From positions 1-37,354 of the forward strand of contig JAABRA010000109.1 of the NCBI GenBank assembly GCA_011391155.1: 37,354 bases of DNA, read 5' to 3'. Positions 26,134-34,501 of this stretch are shown here, in pieces. How positions within the stretch are numbered: position 1 is the first letter of the stretch; each line of letters opens with the position of its first letter. This stretch comes from Burkholderiales bacterium (GTDB taxonomy: Bacteria > Pseudomonadota > Gammaproteobacteria > Burkholderiales > Burkholderiaceae_C). The notes below the pieces were generated by a model. It ran no database searches. It was given only the letters and a program-made list of their open reading frames with translations, and was not told the origin of the DNA. Both the position numbers and the translations under genes were made by a program.

Positions 26134-26644
26134 CCCGCTTTCGGCCCCGGTGCGATACGCCTTGCAGGGGCTCGCTTATGCGGCGTTCATCGCCGTCGTT
26201 GGCTATTTTTCGACGTCGCCTGCCTTCCGGCAACTTGGCGACGACGAGGCAGTGTTAAAGCTCTCGTTCAGCCATTCCGGGCAACTCAAGTTCGCGTGTC
26301 GGGAGCGCGATGCAGCAGAACTCGCCAAACTTTCGCCGCACATGCGAAGCAAGAGCGACTGCCCGCGCGAGCGTGCGCCGGTGCGGGTCGAACTCGACAT
26401 GGACGGCAAGCCGCTGTATCGCGTGAGCACGGCGCCGCTGGGGCTGCACAGGGATGGCGCTGCGACGGTCTACCGGCGCCTGGCCATTCCTGCGGGTCGC
26501 CACCTGTTTCAGGCGCGGCTGGCGGACGGGCCCGACGGGGTGGTCAATTTCTCGAAGGAAATCAGCATCGAACTGAAGCCGGGACAGGTCCTGATCGTCG
26601 ATTTTCTTACGGGCAGCGGCGGCTTTGTGTTCACCCACGGTTAA
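26126..26644 (+). CDS. Membrane-anchored protein of unknown function between the two cytochrome b fusions
   Basis: 172 residues, start after TCGGAGG and overlapping the previous stop by 8 bases, hence translationally coupled. One N-terminal hydrophobic helix (ALQGLAYAAFIAVVGYFSTS) should anchor it with the rest in the periplasm. The soluble part is predicted to be mostly beta (VRVELDMDGKPLYRVST, AIPAGRHLFQARLADG, ISIELKPGQVLIVDFL) and contains two cysteines (KFACRERD and SDCPRER) that could pair. I do not recognise the family. Its fixed position between two redox fusion proteins, with overlapping or near-overlapping genes on both sides, suggests a structural or assembly subunit of the same complex. 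Confidence 0.82.
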   Translation: MSSPLSAPVRYALQGLAYAAFIAVVGYFSTSPAFRQLGDDEAVLKLSFSHSGQLKFACRERDAAELAKLSPHMRSKSDCPRERAPVRVELDMDGKPLYRVSTAPLGLHRDGAATVYRRLAIPAGRHLFQARLADGPDGVVNFSKEISIELKPGQVLIVDFLTGSGGFVFTHG

Positions 26645-26653
26645 GGCCGGCTG

Positions 26654-28213
26654 ATGGCCACGTTGCTGGGTTCGCTGCGCGTTGCCGACGAGCGTCTGAC
26701 CAGCGCGTTCGACCACGCTTTCGCGCCGGCCCACAACCCCTGGCGCCATCTGGGCGCGCTGGCTTTTCTGTGTCTGGTGACGGCCGTGGTCAGCGGCGTG
26801 ATCGCCTACGCCCTTTATGACACCAGCGTGGCCGGTGCCTACGAGTCCGGCCTGCGGCTGCAGAATGACCCGCTCCTGCTTGGGCGGCTGCTGCGCGGGA
26901 TGCATCGCTACGCCGCCGACGCGTTCATGCTGCTGACGCTGCTGCATCTGGTGCGGGAAGCCGTGCGCGGGCATTTTCGAGGGGTGCGCTGGTTCTCGTG
27001 GCTCACGGGCATCCCGCTGTTGTGGATGCTGTGGATTGCCGGCATCACCGGCTTGTGGCTGTTGTGGGATGAGCGCGCCATTTACAGCGTGACCGCCACG
27101 GCGGAATGGCTGCAGGCGCTGCCGGTCGGCTCCGAACTGCTGGCGCGCAACTTCCTGACGCCCGGCGCGCTGAACGACCGGTTCTTCTCGCTCATCATGT
27201 TCATTCACATTGGCGTGCCGTTGCTGCTGCTGGCCGCCACCTGGGTTCACGTGCAGCGCGTGTCCCGCCCGCGCATGTGGCCCCCGCGCGCGCTCACGGC
27301 AGGCAGCCTCGCCGCACTGGCCGTGCTGGCCCTGGTCTGGCCCGCGACCAGCCTGGGACCTGCCGACACCGGGCAGGTGGTGGCGCGCGTCTCGTTGGAC
27401 TGGTTCTACCAGTTTGTGCATCCGCTGGTCGACGGGCTTTCGGCGTTGACGGTCTGGGGACTGGCCGCGGTGTTCACGCTCGGTCTGGCGGCGATGCCGC
27501 TGCTTCGGGCGCCGAGCATTACCAAGGTCTCGCCGGCCCAGGTTGATCTGGCGAACTGCAATGGCTGCTCGCGTTGTGTCGCTGATTGCCCTTTTGGCGC
27601 GGTGACGATGATCGCGCGCACCGACTCGAGTCGTCATCCAAGGCAGGCCGTGGTGAACCCGGACCTGTGCGCGGCCTGCGGCATCTGCGTGGGGGCCTGT
27701 CCCTCGGCTACCCCGTTTCGGCGTCTGGAAGACATTGTTTCAGGTATTGAAATGCCCGACACGCCGGTCGCGGCGCTGCGGCGGGAACTGCAGCAGAAGC
27801 TGGCGGCCCTGGGCGGACCGGAAAAAGCCATCGTGTTCACCTGCCACCAGACCGGGGACCCGGCTGCTTGGGCCGATGCTTCGACCGCGGTGATGGCACT
27901 GGAGTGCGCCGCCATGCTCCCGCCGTCGTTTCTTGAGTACGCGGTGAGGCTGGGCGCAGCGGCGGTGGTGGTGGCGGGCTGCAAGGAAGGCGACTGTGAA
28001 TTCCGGCTGGGCGACCAGTGGGTTCGCGAGCGCATCCTGGGGCTGCGCGAGCCCCGGCTGAGGGCAGCGGCGCCGCGCGAGCGGATTGCGGTGGTATGGT
28101 CAGGGCGCGACACGCATCGTGTGCGAGCGACCCTCAAGGATGTGCGCGAGCGGGTTTCAGCCCTGAAGGGCGCTGAAGCAAACACCGTCTGGAAAGAGAT
28201 TGAACATGAGTGA
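26654..28213 (+). CDS. Cytochrome b - 2x[4Fe-4S] ferredoxin - MvhD-like domain fusion
   Basis: 519 residues. Domains: (1) residues ~30-285, cytochrome b with His84/His98 and His185/His199 (both H-x13-H), clearly a paralogue of the cytochrome b encoded at 24.2 kb; (2) ~298-355, bacterial two-cluster ferredoxin with CNGCSRCVADCP (Cys302/305/308/312) and CAACGICVGACP (Cys339/342/345/349); (3) ~390-460, a segment like MvhD/FlpD, the iron-sulfur subunit that links heterodisulfide reductase to hydrogenase or other electron donors, with Cys397, Cys418 and the signature GCKEGDCEFR (Cys443-x4-Cys448). Only one Cys of the usual MvhD CxxC is seen at the first position. Such a protein could accept low-potential electrons and pass them to b hemes. 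The exact reaction is unknown. Confidence 0.87.
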   Translation: MATLLGSLRVADERLTSAFDHAFAPAHNPWRHLGALAFLCLVTAVVSGVIAYALYDTSVAGAYESGLRLQNDPLLLGRLLRGMHRYAADAFMLLTLLHLVREAVRGHFRGVRWFSWLTGIPLLWMLWIAGITGLWLLWDERAIYSVTATAEWLQALPVGSELLARNFLTPGALNDRFFSLIMFIHIGVPLLLLAATWVHVQRVSRPRMWPPRALTAGSLAALAVLALVWPATSLGPADTGQVVARVSLDWFYQFVHPLVDGLSALTVWGLAAVFTLGLAAMPLLRAPSITKVSPAQVDLANCNGCSRCVADCPFGAVTMIARTDSSRHPRQAVVNPDLCAACGICVGACPSATPFRRLEDIVSGIEMPDTPVAALRRELQQKLAALGGPEKAIVFTCHQTGDPAAWADASTAVMALECAAMLPPSFLEYAVRLGAAAVVVAGCKEGDCEFRLGDQWVRERILGLREPRLRAAAPRERIAVVWSGRDTHRVRATLKDVRERVSALKGAEANTVWKEIEHE

Positions 28214-29651
28214 ATTGACGTCGGGCCCAGGCGCATCCGGGGGCGGCGGTTTCGGCAGAAACTTTGGCGCAGTCCAGGCAGGTGCGCCGGACTTCCGCTT
28301 TTCCATCCCGATTCCGGCCGATGGCCGGCAGTCGCTGGCCCTGGCCTGGCTGGGGTTGGGCATTCTGGCGCTGCTGGCCTCGGGCCTGTTTTCGATCCTG
28401 CTGGTGTTGTCGCGCACGCCCCAATTGCAGTCCCTTTTTCCAGTGGCCGATTTCTTCCGCGTGGCGTTGGTGGTGCATGTGGACCTCTCCGTGCTGGTGT
28501 GGTTCCTGGCGTTTGGCGGCGCGCTGTGGACGCTCGGGGGGACTGCGCGCTGGCAGTCCCTGGCCTGGGTCGCTTTTGCCCTTTCCGCGCTGGGAACGAT
28601 CGGCATGTGTCTCGCCCCCTTCATCCAGCGGGCGACACCGGTCATGGCCAACTATGTTCCGGTGCTCGATGGATCCGTGTTTCTGGGCAGCCTGATGGCG
28701 TTTGGCCTGGGCATCGCGCTGCTCTGCCTGCGATCCATGCTGGCAGCCTCTCCCGTCGGCGTGCGGATCAGTGGCGACGGGGCGCTGCGTTTCGGCCTCA
28801 ACGCCGCCCTGGTGGCGACCGCCGTGGCCGGATTTGCCTTTGTCTGGTCCTGGATTTCCGTGCCGCGCAGCCTTGATCCACGGGCCTACTATGAACTGTT
28901 GTTCTGGGGCGGGGGCCATGTCCTGCAATTTGCCTACTCCCTGCTCATGCTGGTCGGCTGGGTCTGGCTGGCTTCATCGCTGGGGCCGAAACTGCGCCTG
29001 TCGCCCCGCGTGCTGACGCTGTTGTTCGGCATTGCCTTGCTGTCGGTCTTTCTGACGCCCGTCACCTACCTGGCTTACGACGTCACGTCGGTGGAGCACC
29101 ACCGCGCCCAGACCCTGCTGATGCGCATCGGCGGCGGGCTGGTTGTCGGCCCGATCGCGCTGGCCGTGTTGTGGTCGCTGTGGCCGCTGTCGAGCTTGCC
29201 GGCCGCAGCGCGTCCGCTGCGGTCCAGCCTGATCGCCTCGCTGTTGCTGTTTTCGGCAGGCGGCATCATCGGCTTCATGATCACCGGCAGCAACGTGCGC
29301 ATTCCCGCGCACTACCATGGCTGCATCGTCGGCATCACGCTGGCAATGATGGGGATGGTCTACCTGCTGCTGCCCCAGTTCGGGTTTGCCGCGCCGCAAT
29401 CGCGCAGCGCAGCCTGGCAGCCCGTGATCTACGGGGTCGGGCAGCTGATGCACATCGTGGGTCTGGTCTGGTCGGGTGGTTACGGGGTGCAGCGCAAGGT
29501 TGCCGGTGCCGAACAGGTGCTGCGCTCGGCCCAGGAAACCTGGGGTATGGGACTGATGGGGCTGGGGGGGCTGGTGGCGATCGTGGGGGGTGTGATGTTT
29601 CTGATGATTGTCCTGCAGTCGCTGCGCCGCGGCCGTACGGTGAATCCATGA
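28206..29651 (+). CDS. Divergent heme-copper oxidase/NO reductase-like subunit I
   Basis: 481 residues from the ATG that overlaps the previous stop by 8 bases. A Gly-rich N-terminus is followed by about 12 membrane helices. All six canonical histidines are found: His91 (VVHVDLSVLVWF), His238 (WGGGHVLQF), His298-His299 (SVEHHRAQ), and His369 and His371 (IPAHYHGC). It is therefore a heme-copper-superfamily catalytic subunit. It matches none of the A, B, C (cbb3), cNOR or qNOR signatures I know. After the helix-VI histidine, +3 is Gln241 and +4 is Phe242, so there is no cross-link tyrosine and no cNOR glutamate. Asp292 and Tyr291 sit 6 and 7 residues before HH, near but not at the cbb3 tyrosine position. 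There is no cognate subunit II. The likely electron source is the fused cytochrome b proteins upstream. O2 or NO as substrate is open; NO is favoured by context. Confidence 0.85.
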   Translation: MSELTSGPGASGGGGFGRNFGAVQAGAPDFRFSIPIPADGRQSLALAWLGLGILALLASGLFSILLVLSRTPQLQSLFPVADFFRVALVVHVDLSVLVWFLAFGGALWTLGGTARWQSLAWVAFALSALGTIGMCLAPFIQRATPVMANYVPVLDGSVFLGSLMAFGLGIALLCLRSMLAASPVGVRISGDGALRFGLNAALVATAVAGFAFVWSWISVPRSLDPRAYYELLFWGGGHVLQFAYSLLMLVGWVWLASSLGPKLRLSPRVLTLLFGIALLSVFLTPVTYLAYDVTSVEHHRAQTLLMRIGGGLVVGPIALAVLWSLWPLSSLPAAARPLRSSLIASLLLFSAGGIIGFMITGSNVRIPAHYHGCIVGITLAMMGMVYLLLPQFGFAAPQSRSAAWQPVIYGVGQLMHIVGLVWSGGYGVQRKVAGAEQVLRSAQETWGMGLMGLGGLVAIVGGVMFLMIVLQSLRRGRTVNP

Positions 29652-30481
29652 CCGAATCGCTTGAAGCCGGGACGATACCCGTGCCGACTCCATCACGGTG
29701 GCTTCTGCCGATTGGGGCGTTTGGGGCCCTCCTGGCGCTGCTGATTCTGGGCGCCAGCATGTTCCTGCGCCTGGCAACCGTGTTTGGCCCCGGTGACCAG
29801 GCGATGTCCACCCTGGCGCCGGCTATCGAACAGGCTGCACGGTTGCTCCACCGCCTGTCCGCATCCGGCGTGGCCGTGCTGGCGCTGGGCGCCCTGGTGC
29901 TGAGCTGGCGATGCCGACGCCCGGGGATGCCGCTGCTCCAGGCCAGCGCATGGATCGTCGCTTCGACCGTGGTTCTGGCGGTGATCGGTCCACTGACCAC
30001 CGGCTACCGCATCGGCGCGGTCACCGTGGCCAACGTGACCTGCGGCATGGTGTTGTTGATGGCATTCTGGTGGCTCCGGGAGTCGGTGGCGGTTCTGGGC
30101 ATGGCGCCAAGACCGGTGGACGGCTTTTCCTGGGCTGCACTCATCGCCTTCGTCGTGCACGTGGGGACCGGTGCCGCAGCCAGCGCCGGGGAAATGCGCG
30201 GTATCCGCTGGCCCGGCTTTCTCCATCTCGGCTCCCTGGTGCTGTGCATCGTCCTGGTCGGATCGACGTGGCTGGCGGCCCGGGGCCATCCGGCGACGGC
30301 CCGCTGGCGTGCCGCCCTGGCCGGCCTGATGGGTGCCCAACTGTTGGCCGGATATGTGTTGATGTGGCAGGAGCCGCATGCGTTCTGGCTGTCTTTCCTG
30401 CACGCCATGCTGTCGCCGCTGCTGGCCATCACCCTGGTCTCGCTGGTGGTGCGGGGCGCGACGCGTCCGGGGGCCGCCTAG
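29648..30481 (+). CDS. Multi-pass membrane protein, possibly CtaA/COX15-like or an accessory subunit
   Basis: 277 residues; the start ATG overlaps the preceding stop (ATGA), so it is tightly coupled to the divergent heme-copper subunit. About eight hydrophobic helices are visible, arranged as two similar halves. Histidines occur at helix ends: RLLHRLSASGVAVLALGALV, FVVHVGTGAAASAGEMRG, PGFLHLGSLVLCIVLVG and WLSFLHAMLSPLLAITLV. Two four-helix bundles with paired histidines are the plan of heme A synthase (CtaA/COX15), and ctaB lies in the same operon. The sequence is too divergent for me to be sure, and the conserved CtaA glutamate context is not obvious. A b-heme or quinone-binding partner subunit is the alternative. 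Confidence 0.72.
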   Translation: MTESLEAGTIPVPTPSRWLLPIGAFGALLALLILGASMFLRLATVFGPGDQAMSTLAPAIEQAARLLHRLSASGVAVLALGALVLSWRCRRPGMPLLQASAWIVASTVVLAVIGPLTTGYRIGAVTVANVTCGMVLLMAFWWLRESVAVLGMAPRPVDGFSWAALIAFVVHVGTGAAASAGEMRGIRWPGFLHLGSLVLCIVLVGSTWLAARGHPATARWRAALAGLMGAQLLAGYVLMWQEPHAFWLSFLHAMLSPLLAITLVSLVVRGATRPGAA

Positions 30482-30548
30482 TCCTGCCTGATTTTCGCCT
30501 TCTACAATGTGGCGGTTTTAATACACGTCCGCATAACGAGAGGCACTT

Positions 30549-31247
30549 ATGAATGTGGCTGATTTCAATATCGCCGGTTATCTTGCGGTCCTGCCCCTTT
30601 TCAGCGATCTTTCGCCTGCCGAGTTAAGCCGGGTGGCCCAGGGCTGCCAGGTTCGCCGCTTGGCACGCGGCGACACCATCTTTCGCTACGGGGAACCCTG
30701 CGAGGAATTTCACGTCGTGGTCAGCGGACAGGTGAAATTGTTTGCGCTGTCTGCCGCTGGCCAGGAAAAAGTGATTGAACTGGTTTCACCGGGACACAGC
30801 TTTGCCGAGGCGCTGATGTTCACGTCAAAACCCTACATCCTGAATGCGCAGGCGCTGGCCAATACCTTGCTGCTGACCGTCAGCAAGCAGTCCATGCTTG
30901 TCGAGATCGAGCGTGACCCCAGGTTCTGTCTGCGCATGCTGTCGGGCATTTCGCGTCGGCTGCACGGGCTGGTGCTTGACATCGAGTCGGGTGCGCTGCA
31001 CAGCGGCATGCAACGGGTGATCGGCTATCTGCTCCGTGATCACCAGACCGACGAGCCGCAGACGAAGGCCGCTTTCACGGTGTCACTCCCCGTCAGCAAG
31101 GCCACCATTGCCTCGCGCCTGTCCTTGACCCCGGAGTATTTCTCCAAGGTGCTGCACGAACTCGAGGCGGAAATGCTGATCGAGATTGACAAGCGGGACA
31201 TCCGCATCATCGACGTGGACCGGCTGGCACGCTACGGAGTGCGGTAG
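30549..31247 (+). CDS. dnr: Crp/Fnr family regulator, Dnr/NnrR-like
   Basis: 232 residues with GAGAGG before the ATG. There is an N-terminal cyclic-nucleotide-binding fold (PLFSDLSPAELSRVAQGCQV, VSGQVKLFALSAAGQEKVIE) and a C-terminal winged helix (about 182-204: SKATIASRLSLTPEYFSKVL). The recognition helix carries Glu196-x2-Ser199-Lys200, close to the E-x2-S-R of Fnr/Dnr, so TTGAT-N4-ATCAA-type sites are expected. It lacks the four-cysteine [4Fe-4S] set of Fnr; such proteins in denitrifiers (Dnr, NnrR) sense NO through heme. It lies 67 bases after the respiratory operon and is convergent with the nir genes (3' ends overlap by 16 bases). It is the obvious candidate regulator of nirS and the heme-copper operon. 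Confidence 0.85.
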   Translation: MNVADFNIAGYLAVLPLFSDLSPAELSRVAQGCQVRRLARGDTIFRYGEPCEEFHVVVSGQVKLFALSAAGQEKVIELVSPGHSFAEALMFTSKPYILNAQALANTLLLTVSKQSMLVEIERDPRFCLRMLSGISRRLHGLVLDIESGALHSGMQRVIGYLLRDHQTDEPQTKAAFTVSLPVSKATIASRLSLTPEYFSKVLHELEAEMLIEIDKRDIRIIDVDRLARYGVR

Positions 31248-32176
31248 CCGGCAGGCGCCGTTTCGCAGGCCTGGCCCGACAAGGGTGATTCCGGTGCGGT
31301 CGCGGGGCGCACCACCTTCCAGGTGCTGATGTCCACCAAGGTCACGCAGTCATCCTGGGCATGTGGGATTGCCAGCAGTTCCTTGCCGTTGCGCGAGAGG
31401 GTGAAGCTTGATTCACGGGCCGGAGCCCCGGGAAGGGGAAAGCTGGCAATGCGCCGACGTACGTCCAGGTTGATGACCTGCACGCTGGCGGATTTTGCCC
31501 CCTGCGGGCGTGTGGCGCCCAGAATGTGTCGGCCCGGTCCGTCCAGGAAGAACATGTCCAGTGGCTCCTCCAGCGGCGTCCGTCGAATGCCGAGAAACCC
31601 GGGTGTGGCCAGCCCCTCGCCCATCCGGTAGTCGTGGACCAGGCCTTCATAAATCGGTTCGGCCCTGGGGTCGTAGGAAATTTCCCAGAGTTCGGCCATG
31701 TCCTGCAGCGCCACGATAAAACTCTGGCGTGATGGTGCCTCAAACACGCTGGCAACCCGGGAAGCGGCTTTTCCGTCCTGTGTGGTCAAAGGGTAGGTGC
31801 GGACGGCCTGCAGGTTCGCGTCGAACAGGGTCAGCGCGTCGGGCGCGGTGCTCGCGACCAGGATCCATCGCCCATCGCCGGAAATCGCCAGGCGGGGCAT
31901 TTCGGTGCCGGTGCGCACCCGGGCCAGGACGGTCAGCGTCGATGGGTCGTACCGGGTGAGCCAGCCCTCAGGGGTGCCAACGTAGGCAAAGCGCCCATCC
32001 GGTGTGCGCTTTGGCGCGACCTGCCGGTGCTGCCGGGCAGGCGGCCCTTCTTGCAATTGCACTTGCGCCTGCACTTGCGCCTGCACTTGCGCGCCTGTGG
32101 AAACGAAGCCCGACAGGCACACCAGCATCGCCAGCACGCGCGCACCCGCCCGCAAGCACTTGAACCGGGTGCGCAC
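31232..32176 (-). CDS. Cytochrome d1-domain / NirF-like beta-propeller protein, short
   Basis: 314 residues from a GTG 9 bases after nirM; an ATG 16 codons inside is an alternative. It has an N-terminal export-signal-like stretch (ARVLAMLVCLSGFVSTGA), a QVQA tandem repeat, then a propeller with d1-type blade phrases: DGRFAYVGTPEGWLTRYDPS, VRTGTEMPRLAISGDGRW, SRVASVFEAPSRQSFIVAL, AELWEISYDP and LSRNGKELLAIPH. NirF, a periplasmic protein of heme d1 synthesis, has the closest architecture (SRV-x-F/L-x-AP, E-x-W-x-I/-x-D/Y), but NirF is usually nearer 390 residues, so this may be a truncated or distinct paralogue. Its place in the nirS-nirM operon supports a role in d1 heme insertion or nitrite reductase maturation. 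Confidence 0.72.
   Translation of the reverse strand: MRTRFKCLRAGARVLAMLVCLSGFVSTGAQVQAQVQAQVQLQEGPPARQHRQVAPKRTPDGRFAYVGTPEGWLTRYDPSTLTVLARVRTGTEMPRLAISGDGRWILVASTAPDALTLFDANLQAVRTYPLTTQDGKAASRVASVFEAPSRQSFIVALQDMAELWEISYDPRAEPIYEGLVHDYRMGEGLATPGFLGIRRTPLEEPLDMFFLDGPGRHILGATRPQGAKSASVQVINLDVRRRIASFPLPGAPARESSFTLSRNGKELLAIPHAQDDCVTLVDISTWKVVRPATAPESPLSGQACETAPAGYRTP
32059..32094. repeat. 12-base tandem repeat (about three copies) in the NirF-like gene
   Basis: The unit GCACTTGCGCCT occurs at 32059-32070 and 32071-32082, with a third diverged copy to 32094; a partial unit (TTGCAATTGC) precedes. On the coding (minus) strand it encodes QVQA units directly after the presumed signal peptide. The number of copies can change without a frameshift, so the linker length is likely variable between strains. 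Confidence 0.8.
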
Positions 32177-32185
32177 AAGCCGCGT

Positions 32186-32500
32186 TTACGATTTCAGGAT
32201 CGACTCCACCGCGACCTTGAGGTCGGCATCGTTGATCTTCTCGGGCGGATTCGGGGCCATCGGAATCGGTCCGAACACGCCGGAGCCGCCCTTGCGGACC
32301 TTCTCCATCAGTTTGGCGCTGACATTCTGGCCCTTGTACTTGGCCGCGATGTCCTTGAACGAGGGGCCGACCAGTTTCTTGTCCTTGGCATGGCAAGCCA
32401 TGCAGCCCGACTTGGTCATGATTTCGTCGGCCGTGGCCGCCTGTGCGCCGAAGGACAGCAGGGCGGCGCTGGCGACCAGCAACAGATTGAATGATTTCAT
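32186..32500 (-). CDS. nirM: Cytochrome c551/c552-type c-type cytochrome (NirM-like)
   Basis: 104 residues. The ATG at 32498-32500 is chosen because GGAG lies 6 bases before it; an upstream TTG in frame would contain that site. A signal peptide (MKSFNLLLVASAALLSFGAQ) is followed by a small class I cytochrome: heme motif CMACH in MTKSGCMACHAKDKKLVGPS, the Met ligand region GPIPMAPNPPEKI, and the terminal helix DADLKVAVESIL. These monohaem cytochromes give electrons to the heme c of cytochrome cd1 nitrite reductase, encoded just upstream. It could equally serve the CuA subunit encoded at 19.9 kb. A terminator-like hairpin separates it from nirS. Confidence 0.92.
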   Translation of the reverse strand: MKSFNLLLVASAALLSFGAQAATADEIMTKSGCMACHAKDKKLVGPSFKDIAAKYKGQNVSAKLMEKVRKGGSGVFGPIPMAPNPPEKINDADLKVAVESILKS

Positions 32501-32506
32501 AATTTT

Positions 32507-32510
32507 CTCC
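32507..32510 (-). promoter_or_regulatory. Ribosome-binding site of nirM
   Basis: GGAG on the minus strand, 6 bases before the ATG at 32500. It lies directly behind the T-run of the nirS terminator. Its position excludes the in-frame upstream TTG as start. Confidence 0.8.
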
Positions 32511-32544
32511 AAAAAAAGACACGGGGTCGGTGACGGCCCCGTGT
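32511..32544 (-). terminator. Intrinsic terminator after nirS, ahead of nirM
   Basis: On the minus strand ACACGGGG (32544-32537) pairs with CCCCGTGT (32526-32519) across a 10-base loop and is followed two bases later by seven T residues (A7 on the plus strand, 32511-32517). It begins about 20 bases after the nirS stop. Since nirM begins only 11 bases beyond the T-run, and no space remains for a separate promoter, it should act as a partial terminator that sets nirS above nirM. Confidence 0.8.
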
Positions 32545-32563
32545 GCGTTCTGCTCAGGTTGAT

Positions 32564-34285
<1,722 letters not shown>

Positions 34286-34414
34286 TCACTCCTAATGGTT
34301 CTGCAGTCTGAATCTGGAAGCCCTACGGTTGACAAGGCCTGCCCACCGTTTACTGCAGCGTCGTTTCAACGGCATCGGGCGAACGGATCATCGGACAAAG
34401 AAGCCGGGAAAACA

Positions 34415-34428
34415 TTGATCAGCATTAA
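34415..34428. promoter_or_regulatory. Fnr/Dnr-type box between nirS and the TonB receptor gene
   Basis: TTGATCAGCATTAA matches TTGAT-N4-ATCAA with one mismatch. It is the only good match I found in the 219-base divergent region. Its centre is about 139 bases upstream of the nirS start and 80 bases upstream of the receptor start, so either or both could be controlled by the Dnr-like regulator encoded at 30.5 kb. No convincing -10 element could be placed at the ideal distance on either side. Confidence 0.65.
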
Positions 34429-34501
34429 GGATTCTTGCGGTCGCTCTTTGTTCGATGACCTGATTTCCCCAATAATCCAGCCCAGCTATTAAGGACCCGG
34501 C

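Noticed and set aside
26255-27637. 460-codon minus-strand frame opposite the second cytochrome b fusion
   Set aside because: Antisense shadow rich in Arg, His and Gln with no support.
30482-30548. Autoregulatory Fnr-type box upstream of the Dnr-like gene
   Set aside because: No sequence close to the consensus was found in this short region.
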